Notes: generated by a model from the sequence alone, not told the origin. A DNA stretch of 11,321 bases from JAZGEG01 sp964346665 (GCA_964346665.1 CAYFVC010000072.1:1-11321); one strand, 5' to 3'. Counted from the stretch's first letter, positions 1 to 6,742 are shown. A program made the numbers and translations.

Positions 1-354
1 TTAATACCCACCCTCGGGAAAGAAAGGAAAAAGTTCGATAAAAAAGACCTGATACTTATGAGCTTTGTGGCTCCAAGAGGTCTCGCAGCAGCAGCAATGG
101 CTCCTGTAGTGGCGACTGTTTTGACAGGCATAGGAGCCCCTGGAGTTGGAAACCAGATGGTGAACATAATATTCCTTATTATCCTTTTCTCCGTACTGTT
201 CTCAACCGTTGTCGCCGGCATAATGAGTTCCAAGAGAGTCCAAGAAATGGGAAAGGAGGAGAAACCTAAGAGATCTCCAACCCCTAAACCCAAAAAGCCA
301 GTGGAAGAAGAAATGTACGCCGAGGTGGAACAAGTTGAGCAACCGGCTGAGTGA
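1..354 (+). CDS. cation:proton antiporter (CPA1/NhaP-like), C-terminal fragment
   Basis: The frame is open from base 1, so the gene is cut by the window edge and the ATG at 58 is an internal methionine, not the start. The visible 117 residues contain a PRGLAAA segment like the PRG-containing late transmembrane helix of CPA1-type Na+/H+ exchangers. A second hydrophobic helix (NIIFLIILFSVLFSTVVAG) follows, as expected for the last membrane span. The protein ends in a soluble tail of about 40 residues, first basic and Pro/Lys-rich (KPKRSPTPKPKKP), then acidic, probably cytoplasmic. Family knowledge suggests exchange of Na+ or K+ for protons across the membrane; the ion cannot be told from this fragment. 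The ion-binding aspartates lie upstream, outside the window. The next gene starts at or just after this stop codon, which suggests co-transcription. Confidence 0.75.
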   Translation, partial: LIPTLGKERKKFDKKDLILMSFVAPRGLAAAAMAPVVATVLTGIGAPGVGNQMVNIIFLIILFSVLFSTVVAGIMSSKRVQEMGKEEKPKRSPTPKPKKPVEEEMYAEVEQVEQPAE

Positions 355-356
355 TT

Positions 357-662
357 ATGAAATTGGGCGAATTCCTAGGACTTGACAAATTTAAAATTCT
401 GATCTTGATAATATTTTTTGCGATACAGGCATTAGCTTTCAGGGTTTACGAAGCAAACCCAGTCGAAACCAATCCCATAGTAGTTTTGATATACGCCCTT
501 AATTATCCGGGAATGATAGTGACATATTACATGTACTACATTCACCCTTATTTAAGGTTCCTCGGAATACCTGTTAATGCTCTATACTGGTATTTGTTGG
601 CATGCGTAATTGTTTTTATTGTCAAAAAATTTGGAAAGAAAAAAACTTCACCTTCTGAATGA
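357..662 (+). CDS. small membrane protein, three predicted helices, unknown function
   Basis: This protein of about 101 residues is not recognised. It has three hydrophobic stretches: FKILILIIFFAIQALAF, IVVLIYALNYPGMIVTYYMYY (Tyr/Met-rich) and ALYWYLLACVIVFIV. A short basic tail, KKFGKKKTSPSE, follows, and the positive-inside rule would place it in the cytoplasm. The preceding antiporter gene stops at 352-354, so either the GTG at 351 (overlapping the stop as GTGA) or the ATG at 357 could start it. I chose the ATG because no Shine-Dalgarno favours the GTG. The tight junction suggests translational coupling and possibly a small accessory subunit of the antiporter, but that is inference only. 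Its 3' end overlaps the convergent aminotransferase gene by 15 bp. Confidence 0.6.
   Translation: MKLGEFLGLDKFKILILIIFFAIQALAFRVYEANPVETNPIVVLIYALNYPGMIVTYYMYYIHPYLRFLGIPVNALYWYLLACVIVFIVKKFGKKKTSPSE
639..645 (-). terminator. T-rich terminator after the aminotransferase gene
   Basis: Directly after the minus-strand stop codon (650-648), the minus strand has a run of seven T residues, and more T-rich sequence follows. Archaeal RNA polymerase can terminate at T-runs without a hairpin. The site lies inside the coding end of the convergent membrane-protein gene. Confidence 0.4.
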
Positions 663-1988
663 TCTCTCTAGTTTCTCGATCGCCTCGTCTATTTCCTCCT
701 CGTTCACTGTTAGAGGTGGACGGAAGCGTATGGACTTCGGCCATGAGGCAAGAACAGCCAAACCGTTTTTCCAGCACCTCATACGGAACGAATCCCTTTG
801 TTTCCTGCTAGGCATTTCCATTGCTACGAAACACCCGCGACCGCGAACGTTCGATACTTCCTTATGTTTTTCCGCTAGCTCCCACAGCCTTTTCACGAAA
901 TATACCCCCATCTTGTCCGCATTCTGAAGGAGATTATCTTCCATTATGATCTCAAGGTATCTCTTGCTCCTCACCATGTCCACGAGGTTCCCTCCCCACG
1001 TGGAGTTTATCCTACTGGATACGTGAAAAACATTATTTTTGACTTCTTCCACTTTTTTGGAGGCCATGATCCCGCATATCTGGCTTTTCTTCCCGAACGC
1101 GATTATGTCGGGTTTGATGCCGAAATGCTCGAAAGCCCACATCTTCCCCGTCGCCCCGAATCCAGTTTGTACCTCGTCCAGAACGTACATTATATCATTT
1201 TCCTTGCACACTTTTTCGAGAGCTTGCAAGAACTCCTTACGGAAGTGATTATCCCCTCCTTCCCCCTGTATGGGTTCTATAATCAGGCATGCTATTCTTT
1301 TAGGATATTTCCTCAAAGCGGAATTTATCTGGGAAAGTGATTTTTTTTCATTCCTTTCCACTTCCTTTATCACCTTTTCAGTAACAGGGAAACGTAACTT
1401 TGGGTTCAAAACTCTGGGCCACTTGAACTTTGGGAAATATTTTATTTTCGTATCCGCGGTGTTCGTGAGCGAAAGCGTGTATCCGCTTCTCCCGTGAAAC
1501 GCCTCCTTGAAGTGTATAACCCTTTTTCCAATCTCCTTTTTCGCTCCTTTCGAAAAATTCTTTCTGATCTTCCAGTCCATAGCCGTCTTCAAGGCGTTCT
1601 CCACAGCAAGTGATCCTCCGGCTATGAAAAAGAGATGGTGCATGAATTTCGGTTTCGCTAATTGGCTGAAGACCCTGACAAAATGGGCGTATTCTTCCGT
1701 ATACACATCCGAATTTGCTGGGTTCTCTAAAGCGGCAGCTCTCAGCTCACGGAGGAAATCCTTTTCCCTCATTTTAGGGTGGTTGTGGCCGATCGGGAGG
1801 GTCGAAAAATAAGAATACATGTCCAGATATTTCCTCCCGTTCCTTGCATCGATCATGTACGAACCTTTCGAGCGTTCGAGATCCACAACTATGTGAAATC
1901 CATCAACAAGAATACGTTTCGCCAACGTGTCTATGACCTTCCCTGGTGGAACGTCTTCCGCACAAAACCTGCTCTTTATTCTTGGCAT
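648..1988 (-). CDS. lat: L-lysine 6-transaminase-like class III aminotransferase
   Basis: PLP-dependent fold-type I (class III) aminotransferase of 446 residues, matching the roughly 450-residue L-lysine 6-transaminase family. Members transfer the epsilon-amino group of lysine to 2-oxoglutarate, giving 2-aminoadipate semialdehyde, which cyclises to piperideine-6-carboxylate. Family-like features are VVDLERSKGSYMIDARNGR near residues 34-52, AGGSLAVENALK (123-134) for the PLP phosphate, IIEPIQGEGG with Glu243, DEVQTGFGATGKMW (271-284) with Asp271 and Gln274, the Schiff-base lysine Lys300 in FGKKSQICG, and Thr330 in NSTWGG. All catalytic positions seem intact. The ATG at 1988 has a TATA-like element about 24 nt upstream and no clear Shine-Dalgarno, so the mRNA is probably leaderless. 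It sits downstream of the rhomboid gene with a 39-bp gap. The exact substrate could be another diamine or amino acid. Confidence 0.85.
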   Translation of the reverse strand: MPRIKSRFCAEDVPPGKVIDTLAKRILVDGFHIVVDLERSKGSYMIDARNGRKYLDMYSYFSTLPIGHNHPKMREKDFLRELRAAALENPANSDVYTEEYAHFVRVFSQLAKPKFMHHLFFIAGGSLAVENALKTAMDWKIRKNFSKGAKKEIGKRVIHFKEAFHGRSGYTLSLTNTADTKIKYFPKFKWPRVLNPKLRFPVTEKVIKEVERNEKKSLSQINSALRKYPKRIACLIIEPIQGEGGDNHFRKEFLQALEKVCKENDIMYVLDEVQTGFGATGKMWAFEHFGIKPDIIAFGKKSQICGIMASKKVEEVKNNVFHVSSRINSTWGGNLVDMVRSKRYLEIIMEDNLLQNADKMGVYFVKRLWELAEKHKEVSNVRGRGCFVAMEMPSRKQRDSFRMRCWKNGLAVLASWPKSIRFRPPLTVNEEEIDEAIEKLERSFRR

Positions 1989-2006
1989 GATTAATATTTG
2001 TTGGAG

Positions 2007-2017
2007 TTTAATAAATT
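2007..2017 (-). promoter_or_regulatory. TATA-like box for the aminotransferase gene
   Basis: On the minus strand this reads AATTTATTAAA. Its centre is about 24 nt before the ATG at 1988, the spacing expected if transcription starts at or next to the start codon. Confidence 0.45.
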
Positions 2018-2027
2018 GGTTTTAATC

Positions 2028-2753
2028 CTACCACAAAACCAATCCAATCAACTTCGCCAGCCCGTAAAGAACGAATCCCACGATAAGGTCGAACGCCCCG
2101 AGAATGAGATTCCCTATAACTATTATCAGTCCAAGAATCGGCCCTAAAAGTATTAGGATCGCTAAAAACAAAATCAGCCACAGTAAGCCCTTTCCAGCTC
2201 TTTTCTTATCTATCCTAAAAGCGAACAAAACTCCCACAATAAGACCTGCAACATGCGCTATGTGCGCGACACCGGAAGCAAACTCTCCAAAGTAAACGAG
2301 GAGCGTTTCGACAACAGCGTACAACACCGCTATCACACCGAGCGGAAGCGGGAACATGTAGAAATTTATCATCTTTTTCGGCTTCATCAGCATCGCAAAA
2401 CCCATTAACCCGAAAACACATCCAGATGCGCCAACAACTGGCGTCGCGGAAGTGAATCCGTATACAAGGTTCCCCACGATTCCGGAAAGAAAGTAGATCA
2501 AAAGGAATTTTTTAGGATCCACCTCCTCCTCCAGAACCTTCCCGAAGAAATACAGGCCAAGCATGTTGAAGAAGAGATGCGATGCGCTAGCATGGAGGAA
2601 TAGCGAAGTGAACAACCTCCACACCTGGAACAACTGGGGCGAAGAAAACGAGAGCACATCGAAAGTTTGCTTAAGCAAAGCCTCGGGCATGGAGAAAACT
2701 AATTCGAAAACTACCACGTTCAAGGCTATCAGAATCCAGGTCAACCTGCCCAT
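2028..2753 (-). CDS. rhomboid family intramembrane serine protease
   Basis: Membrane protease of 241 residues that should cleave transmembrane substrates within the bilayer. The rhomboid signature is complete. It has Trp45-Arg46 (WR motif of the L1 loop) and HASASHLFFN (54-63), supplying His54, His59 and the oxyanion-hole Asn63. The catalytic serine Ser110 lies in GASG, and the catalytic histidine is probably His167 in AHVAGL. Six core helices are expected up to about residue 180. A very hydrophobic C-terminal extension (about 188-241) could add one or two membrane segments beyond the GlpG-type core. The ATG at 2753 follows a TATA-like AATATTAA centred about 26 nt upstream that overlaps the end of the DUF5654-like gene. 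Substrates cannot be inferred. Confidence 0.92.
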   Translation of the reverse strand: MGRLTWILIALNVVVFELVFSMPEALLKQTFDVLSFSSPQLFQVWRLFTSLFLHASASHLFFNMLGLYFFGKVLEEEVDPKKFLLIYFLSGIVGNLVYGFTSATPVVGASGCVFGLMGFAMLMKPKKMINFYMFPLPLGVIAVLYAVVETLLVYFGEFASGVAHIAHVAGLIVGVLFAFRIDKKRAGKGLLWLILFLAILILLGPILGLIIVIGNLILGAFDLIVGFVLYGLAKLIGLVLW

Positions 2754-2775
2754 AGATTATTCTTTAGGCAATCAC

Positions 2776-2783
2776 AATATTAA
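2776..2783 (-). promoter_or_regulatory. TATA-like box for the rhomboid gene
   Basis: AATATTAA lies in the 33-bp gap before the rhomboid ATG, centred about 26 nt upstream of it. It could drive the rhomboid gene independently of the two genes further upstream. Confidence 0.4.
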
Positions 2784-2786
2784 GTT

Positions 2787-3026
2787 TTAACCCTCTTTTG
2801 CTTCTTTGGGTGCGAGCAATTTCGCTAGCACTATTGTCACTATGACGACAACGATAGTTACCACAAATGCTGCGATAGTAAGACTCGTTGCTCCTTCCGC
2901 ACTTTTGTACAACGGAGCCAACCATGCAGAAATCGCATCCTTCCAGACAAGCGCCGCCACGAAACCGAGAGCCGCTGTCATTAACGTAAGGGTCTGTTTT
3001 TTGATCTCCTCAAAAACCCCATACAT
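2787..3026 (-). CDS. DUF5654-like small membrane protein
   Basis: Protein of 79 residues with the pattern I associate with DUF5654 proteins of archaea: a short amphipathic N-terminus (EEIKKQTLTLMTAALGFVAA), a conserved-looking LVWKDAISAWL, a Gly/Ser linker and a long C-terminal membrane helix (residues about 49-70) before a charged tail. Two transmembrane helices are expected. The family has no known function. Unlike its neighbours it has a strong Shine-Dalgarno (GGAGG, 6 nt before the ATG). It starts 19 bp after the methyltransferase-like gene ends, so it is probably translated from a shared transcript. The family assignment rests on recall of the sequence pattern, not on a profile search. 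Confidence 0.7.
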   Translation of the reverse strand: MYGVFEEIKKQTLTLMTAALGFVAALVWKDAISAWLAPLYKSAEGATSLTIAAFVVTIVVVIVTIVLAKLLAPKEAKEG

Positions 3027-3030
3027 TTTC

Positions 3031-3040
3031 CCCCTCCTTT
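3031..3040 (-). promoter_or_regulatory. strong Shine-Dalgarno for the DUF5654-like gene
   Basis: The minus strand reads AAAGGAGGGG here, with GGAGG ending 6 nt before the ATG at 3026. This confirms the start and contrasts with the apparently leaderless genes around it. Confidence 0.7.
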
Positions 3041-3045
3041 AATTA

Positions 3046-3624
3046 TCATTTAGGCCTCATGAAGTAAATTGGGAAGTGTTCGGAAAAGATTCCCTGTTTT
3101 CCGAATTCCTTTTCCACTATCGTGAGATATTTCGAGATTTTCCTTTCCAAGGTTTCCCCTGTTTCACCGAAAACCACCGATCGTATAACAGCGAAGCCCT
3201 TCCTTTTCAAAATCTCCTTTATCCTCTTGTAAAATTTCTCGCTGTTAAAGGGCGGAACGTTCGAGATTATGTGGTCCCCGAAAATCACATCGAAGCTGTT
3301 TTTCTTTAAGGGAAGCGAAATTATTTCACCCTCCAACCACTGTTCGTTTTCGTTCCTCCTTTTCATGAGTTTCGAGGTTCTCTCTATGACCTCAAGGTCA
3401 TTAGCAACAACAGTAGTTTTGAGTTTCTTTCTCGCTGTTAGGTTTCGCAGTTCAGGGCTTGAGCCTATTATCATGATCCTCGGTTCTTTTTCATTAGCCA
3501 CCCTTTCTAAATGCCTTTCAAAAACCGATATCTCAGAATCAGTCGGCTTGGTTACGGGAGTGTGATGTTCGTGTTCCTCTTTTTTCCTCCTAGTTATGAT
3601 ATCCCTTCCCAACCTGAATTTCAT
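3046..3624 (-). CDS. class I SAM-dependent methyltransferase-like protein
   Basis: Protein of 192 residues with a Rossmann methyltransferase layout after a charged, His-rich N-terminus (residues 12-25). The SAM-binding motif I is RIMIIGSSPELR (49-60), a G-x-x-P-E-L variant of the glycine-rich loop seen in one subgroup of class I methyltransferases. Next come an acidic residue after the second strand (NDLE, 75-78), EGEIISLPL (98-106), and FDVIFGDHIISNVP (111-124), the usual motif IV region. LKRKGFAVIRS (139-149) corresponds to the strand 5 region. The substrate is unknown. It is the first gene of the minus-strand cluster and diverges from the TraB-family gene across 30 bp. A TATATAAA box about 24 nt upstream suggests a leaderless mRNA beginning at the ATG at 3624. 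Confidence 0.72.
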   Translation of the reverse strand: MKFRLGRDIITRRKKEEHEHHTPVTKPTDSEISVFERHLERVANEKEPRIMIIGSSPELRNLTARKKLKTTVVANDLEVIERTSKLMKRRNENEQWLEGEIISLPLKKNSFDVIFGDHIISNVPPFNSEKFYKRIKEILKRKGFAVIRSVVFGETGETLERKISKYLTIVEKEFGKQGIFSEHFPIYFMRPK

Positions 3625-3654
3625 AATATTAATTTACGAAGGGTTTTATATATT
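3625..3654. promoter_or_regulatory. 30-bp divergent promoter region
   Basis: The whole gap between two divergent start codons is 30 bp. On the minus strand TATATAAA (3652-3645) is centred about 24 nt before the methyltransferase-like ATG. On the plus strand AATATTAA (3625-3632) is centred about 26 nt before the TraB-family ATG. Each TATA-like box lies against the other gene's start codon, so the two initiation complexes would overlap. Confidence 0.5.
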
Positions 3655-4305
3655 ATGCCGAAAATAATTCTCGTCCCGACTTCGCACATCGCGAGGGAAA
3701 GCCTGGAAAACGTTAGGCACACGATAGAAAACGAAAATCCGGATTGCGTAGCGGTCGAAATCGATATAAACAGATATCACTATCTCAAAGAACAGGGAAA
3801 TGAAAGTACACTAGACTTGATAAGAATCTTGGGCCTTCCCGCTTTTCTTCTTTATTGGATCCTCAAGAAATTCCAGAATTACTTCGGGAAGAAGACAGGA
3901 ATACTCCCGGGATCTGAAATGATGGAAGCGGTGAGGATCGCGAGAGAAAGGGGCACAAGTGTCGCGCTTATAGACCAACCAATAGAGATCACACTTTCCA
4001 AAATAAGGAAGATCCCTCTTTCCGAGAAACTCAAGATTTTCAAAATCCTAATAATGGGTGTTTTAGGTCTTGCAATTCCATTCGGAAAAAAACAAAAGTT
4101 CGATCTCAACCGAGTGCCTCCGAAAAAAATGATCGAACAGGCAATGAGCTATTTAGAGAAAGAACTCCCCGGATTTTACAGTGTTCTTGTGGGCGAAAGA
4201 AATGTGATCATGGTAAGGAACCTCAAAGTCCTCGCTAGGAAATTCAATAAAATAGTGTGCGTGATAGGGGCAGGGCATGAGAAGGGAATGAAAAATCTAC
4301 TCTAA
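3655..4305 (+). CDS. TraB-family protein
   Basis: Protein of 216 residues of the TraB/PrgY family, named for Enterococcus pheromone shutdown and widespread in archaea; it is related to TIKI/GumN-type putative metallohydrolases. Family-like segments are LVPTSHIARESLENV (His11), DCVAVEIDINRY (Glu35), GSEMMEAVRIARERG (86-100), ALIDQPIEITLSKI (Asp107), VGERNVIMVRNL (Glu181) and the C-terminal IGAGHEKGM (His208). It is shorter than multi-pass TraB proteins, with only hydrophobic patches at 58-70 and 129-143. The frame stays open upstream to 3511, but that part is antisense to the neighbour. The ATG at 3655 is preferred because the family motif begins right after it and a TATA-like box sits about 26 nt upstream. 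Its stop overlaps that of the convergent phosphatase gene. Confidence 0.85.
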   Translation: MPKIILVPTSHIARESLENVRHTIENENPDCVAVEIDINRYHYLKEQGNESTLDLIRILGLPAFLLYWILKKFQNYFGKKTGILPGSEMMEAVRIARERGTSVALIDQPIEITLSKIRKIPLSEKLKIFKILIMGVLGLAIPFGKKQKFDLNRVPPKKMIEQAMSYLEKELPGFYSVLVGERNVIMVRNLKVLARKFNKIVCVIGAGHEKGMKNLL

Positions 4306-4877
4306 ATAACATTTGCGGTGTCCATATGCTCTGAAATTTTTACTAACTCCTGTATTGCCAACTCCCCCTTTTTTAGAGACTTTAGGAATTCGGACAGATC
4401 TGGGCGTTTTCGTCTCAAATATCCGTATTTAATTGATATCTGTTTTTCAGCCTCTTCCAACGGGTAACCTCTTCTTAAAAGGTAAAAAGAAGTGGCTACA
4501 CCAGTACGATGTACGCCCCCTTCACAATGAAAGAGCTTTCTGTCTCGACAATGATCTGAAAGCGAAAGGAATTCTACTATCTTTTCACGATCTTCCTCAT
4601 TTTTCAAATTAAGTTTACTAGAAAATTTGATATTGTAGAGATCGATTTTTAGATTTTCGCAGATTTCCCTTTCTTCTTCAAACCATTTCTTCCCTGGATT
4701 TTCCCCCCTCAGATTGAAAACGCTTTTTATTCCGTTATTTTCGCAAAAATCATAGAATTTATCTGGTGGGAGCTGACCGGATCTGTAAAGTTCACCACGT
4801 ATAACTTCTTTTGGTTTGTGGGCTAAGTATATTATTTGATTACCGACTTGACTTCCGATTTCTTTTAATACTACCAT
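4302..4877 (-). CDS. protein tyrosine/dual-specificity phosphatase
   Basis: Protein of 191 residues with a cysteine phosphatase signature: HCEGGVHRTG, giving the CX5R P-loop with nucleophile Cys118 and phosphate-binding Arg124, followed by the usual Thr. Upstream it has GELYRSGQLPPDKF (29-41) and GIKSVFNLRGE (49-59), typical of archaeal and bacterial tyrosine phosphatases that act on Tyr or Ser/Thr phosphate, or occasionally on phosphoinositides or nucleotides. The general-acid Asp is probably in the loop around 86-96 (SSKLNLKNEED) but is not assigned. Helical segments follow the P-loop (YPLEEAEKQISIKYGY). The start at 4877 has an ATTTATAA box centred about 24 nt upstream, suggesting a leaderless mRNA. 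The last codon region overlaps the TraB-family stop by 4 bp. Confidence 0.85.
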   Translation of the reverse strand: MVVLKEIGSQVGNQIIYLAHKPKEVIRGELYRSGQLPPDKFYDFCENNGIKSVFNLRGENPGKKWFEEEREICENLKIDLYNIKFSSKLNLKNEEDREKIVEFLSLSDHCRDRKLFHCEGGVHRTGVATSFYLLRRGYPLEEAEKQISIKYGYLRRKRPDLSEFLKSLKKGELAIQELVKISEHMDTANVI

Positions 4878-4897
4878 GTTTATTAATTACATTACAC

Positions 4898-4905
4898 TTA
4901 TAAAT
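4898..4905 (-). promoter_or_regulatory. TATA-like box for the phosphatase gene
   Basis: ATTTATAA on the minus strand is centred about 24 nt before the ATG at 4877, inside the 45-bp gap after the splicing endonuclease gene. Confidence 0.5.
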
Positions 4906-4922
4906 TATTTATTGAGCAGTAG

Positions 4923-6122
4923 TTAAGGTTTGAACCACTCTATCTCGTAATAATCGTATTTTGATTTCGGAAGGATGATCTTTTTCAGCTCGTAATAAGT
5001 TATTGAAGTTTCACGATCTGTGATCGATAACAGAAGGTTCAGACCGTTTTCCTTCGCCTTGTTCAAGAGGGAAGCAAGCTCTATCCCTCCTATATGTTCG
5101 TCCTCCGAAACAGAAACCAGCATGTACCTCGGTTTATCTTTGGGGGTCTCGCGAACCCATACACCTTTACCTTTCTTCCTCCTGTACGCCACGAAATCCA
5201 CAGGGAAGTCTATGTAATCCTTCTTTTTCAATTCCGGTATCCCTAGGATGAACGTTTTCTTCACACCGTGCGCAACGCGAACAGCACGCGACCATTCTGA
5301 AATGAGAAGCTTTTGCTGTTTCGGGAAAACGTGGAGAACGTGCTTAGAGTGTATCCATTTGTCTTCCTTTACAGGGGAAGCTCCGGGGAAATATATTCGA
5401 AAGTGCGATCCAAACTTGAATCCGGTTTTAACCACGTACCCCTTCATCCTCCAGTCCTCGTATATCTCATACAATTGCTTCGCGTACTCCCGTTTACTCA
5501 CGACCTCTTTAACGACCTCTTTCTGATTCATTTTCTTTCCCGTTTCGTTGTTGACGATCTCTATTCCGAAATGTTTCCCGAGGAATATAGTCTCAAAGAA
5601 ATCCAATTTCGATTGTTTCCCTCTTTCCTGCTTGTAAACCCCGAACTGCCCTATCCAGTACTTCTCGAAGAGGTTTCTCCCCACGCTATCTTTATCCAGT
5701 ATCGAAAACAATGAATCAGGATACCAGTACGCTTTAGCCTTCATTCCCCCGAATTTCACTTTCTGGGAAGGGTATTTCTTGTACGTTTTCTTCGAATGCT
5801 TACCTTGAATATTTCGAATGAACCTCCTTATAACCAGACCTCTGTCCCTCCAGTCTCTGTAAGCGTTATACCTTATGAACAGTCTCGGCTCCTTCTTGAT
5901 GAAGTGTTTCGCCAGTTTGTTGAAATTCACTTCCTTCTCTTTCTTGTCGAGAACAACAGCATTCCTAAAGAGCATGAGGTACATGGCCTCCTCAGGTAGC
6001 AGGAAAATCTTCTTCTTCTCTCGATCCCCGAAGAAATCTCTCGCTAGTTTTTCAACTGTTTCGATTTCTTCCGCGTATACTCCCTTTTTAGGATCGAATC
6101 TCAGCTCTAGCATGGATATCAC
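4923..6122 (-). CDS. endA: tRNA-splicing endonuclease, three-unit (epsilon-2-like) fusion
   Basis: Cuts pre-tRNA introns at bulge-helix-bulge sites. At 399 residues it is over twice the single-unit EndA (about 180). Three units can be read. An N-terminal half-unit spans about 1-130, with AYRDWRDRGLVIRR repeating the later IYEDWRMKGYVVKT. A full catalytic unit spans about 131-296, with YVVKTGFKFGSHFRIY, HSKHVLHVFP and RVAHGVKKTFILGI. Aligned with Methanocaldococcus EndA (Tyr115, His125, Lys156), the catalytic triad is Tyr244, His258 and Lys289. A C-terminal structural unit spans about 330-381, ending ITDRETSITYYELKK. This order matches the alphaN-alpha-betaC enzyme of ARMAN archaea, which works as a homodimer. 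A Lys-rich loop (158-172, with Lys164, Lys169, Lys172) lies where the broad-specificity loop is expected. The start may be GTG at 6122 (TATA about 25 nt upstream) or ATG at 6113. Confidence 0.9.
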   Translation of the reverse strand: MISMLELRFDPKKGVYAEEIETVEKLARDFFGDREKKKIFLLPEEAMYLMLFRNAVVLDKKEKEVNFNKLAKHFIKKEPRLFIRYNAYRDWRDRGLVIRRFIRNIQGKHSKKTYKKYPSQKVKFGGMKAKAYWYPDSLFSILDKDSVGRNLFEKYWIGQFGVYKQERGKQSKLDFFETIFLGKHFGIEIVNNETGKKMNQKEVVKEVVSKREYAKQLYEIYEDWRMKGYVVKTGFKFGSHFRIYFPGASPVKEDKWIHSKHVLHVFPKQQKLLISEWSRAVRVAHGVKKTFILGIPELKKKDYIDFPVDFVAYRRKKGKGVWVRETPKDKPRYMLVSVSEDEHIGGIELASLLNKAKENGLNLLLSITDRETSITYYELKKIILPKSKYDYYEIEWFKP

Positions 6123-6140
6123 TAGTAATTAGTATGGTGA

Positions 6141-6153
6141 TTTTATTAATTAA
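6141..6153 (-). promoter_or_regulatory. TATA-like box for the splicing endonuclease gene
   Basis: The minus strand reads TTAATTAATAAAA here. Its centre is about 25 nt before the GTG at 6122 and 34 nt before the ATG at 6113. By the leaderless spacing seen in this window it favours the GTG. It overlaps the last codons of the upstream gene. Confidence 0.4.
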
Positions 6154-6725
6154 TATCCCATCGTTCTGAAATCAAATCTCTTTGTGTAGCTGCCAAAAAC
6201 GGTTTTCAGTTCCGCCTCCCCTCCGTGGAAAAAGTTGTAAAGCCTTCCCCCGCAGGGTTTCGAATCCGTTTCCTCGTTGTATTTTTTCTTTTCTGATGTG
6301 TTTTTTGCGAGCATGAGATCGGGTTTCATCCGCAGGTTTTGGTTGTTCCGGCTCTCGTTCAGCTTTATCCCGTGGAATTCCCGATACGCTGTACATCCAG
6401 GACAACCACACCCAAGCTTATGCCCCCTCTCCCACGGGCTTTTCATTTTGGGTTCAATCCCTTCGTTTTCTTTGTTCCTTTCCATGTCCATGTAAATTTT
6501 TTCCAGACCCTCCTTTATCCTCTCCACGTATTCCTTGAACTTCTCTTGATATTCCTTTATATCCTCTTTTGCCCCTCCATAAACTTCCCTGTATTCTTTC
6601 CCTTCCTCGTCCTCCCCTTCCGTTTCGTATGAAACCTCCTCCAGCATATCCCCGATCTTTTCGAGCTCCTTCAGGAACAAATCGCTGATTGCTTCGAGTT
6701 CAATATCACCTTCGAATTCGAACAT
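6150..6725 (-). CDS. unknown protein with acidic coiled-coil N-terminus and Cys/His cluster
   Basis: Protein of 191 residues not matched to any family I know. Residues 1-90 are strongly acidic and helical (Glu/Lys/Tyr-rich, for example KEDIKEYQEKFKEYVERI) and probably form a coiled coil. A compact cluster follows, GHKLGCGCPGCTAYREFHG (101-119), with His102, Cys106, Cys108, Cys111 and His118, which could bind zinc or another metal. The C-terminal third is basic, with Cys158, GGRLYNFFHGGE (159-170) and an aromatic end. There is no signal peptide or membrane helix. It lies 27 bp upstream of the splicing endonuclease gene on the same strand, and both have their own TATA-like boxes. A link to RNA processing is possible from position alone. 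The ATG at 6725 has both a weak GAGGG and a TATA-like box upstream. Confidence 0.7.
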   Translation of the reverse strand: MFEFEGDIELEAISDLFLKELEKIGDMLEEVSYETEGEDEEGKEYREVYGGAKEDIKEYQEKFKEYVERIKEGLEKIYMDMERNKENEGIEPKMKSPWERGHKLGCGCPGCTAYREFHGIKLNESRNNQNLRMKPDLMLAKNTSEKKKYNEETDSKPCGGRLYNFFHGGEAELKTVFGSYTKRFDFRTMGY

Positions 6726-6742
6726 ACCACGCCCTCAAAATG

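Noticed and set aside
3511..3654. In-frame N-terminal extension of the TraB-family protein up to an ATG at 3511
   Set aside because: The extension is antisense to the methyltransferase-like gene and has no family similarity. The family motif and a well-placed TATA-like box support the ATG at 3655.
5313..5714. 133-codon plus-strand open frame opposite the splicing endonuclease gene
   Set aside because: It is antisense to the catalytic part of a clearly recognised EndA and has no supporting start signal or domain.
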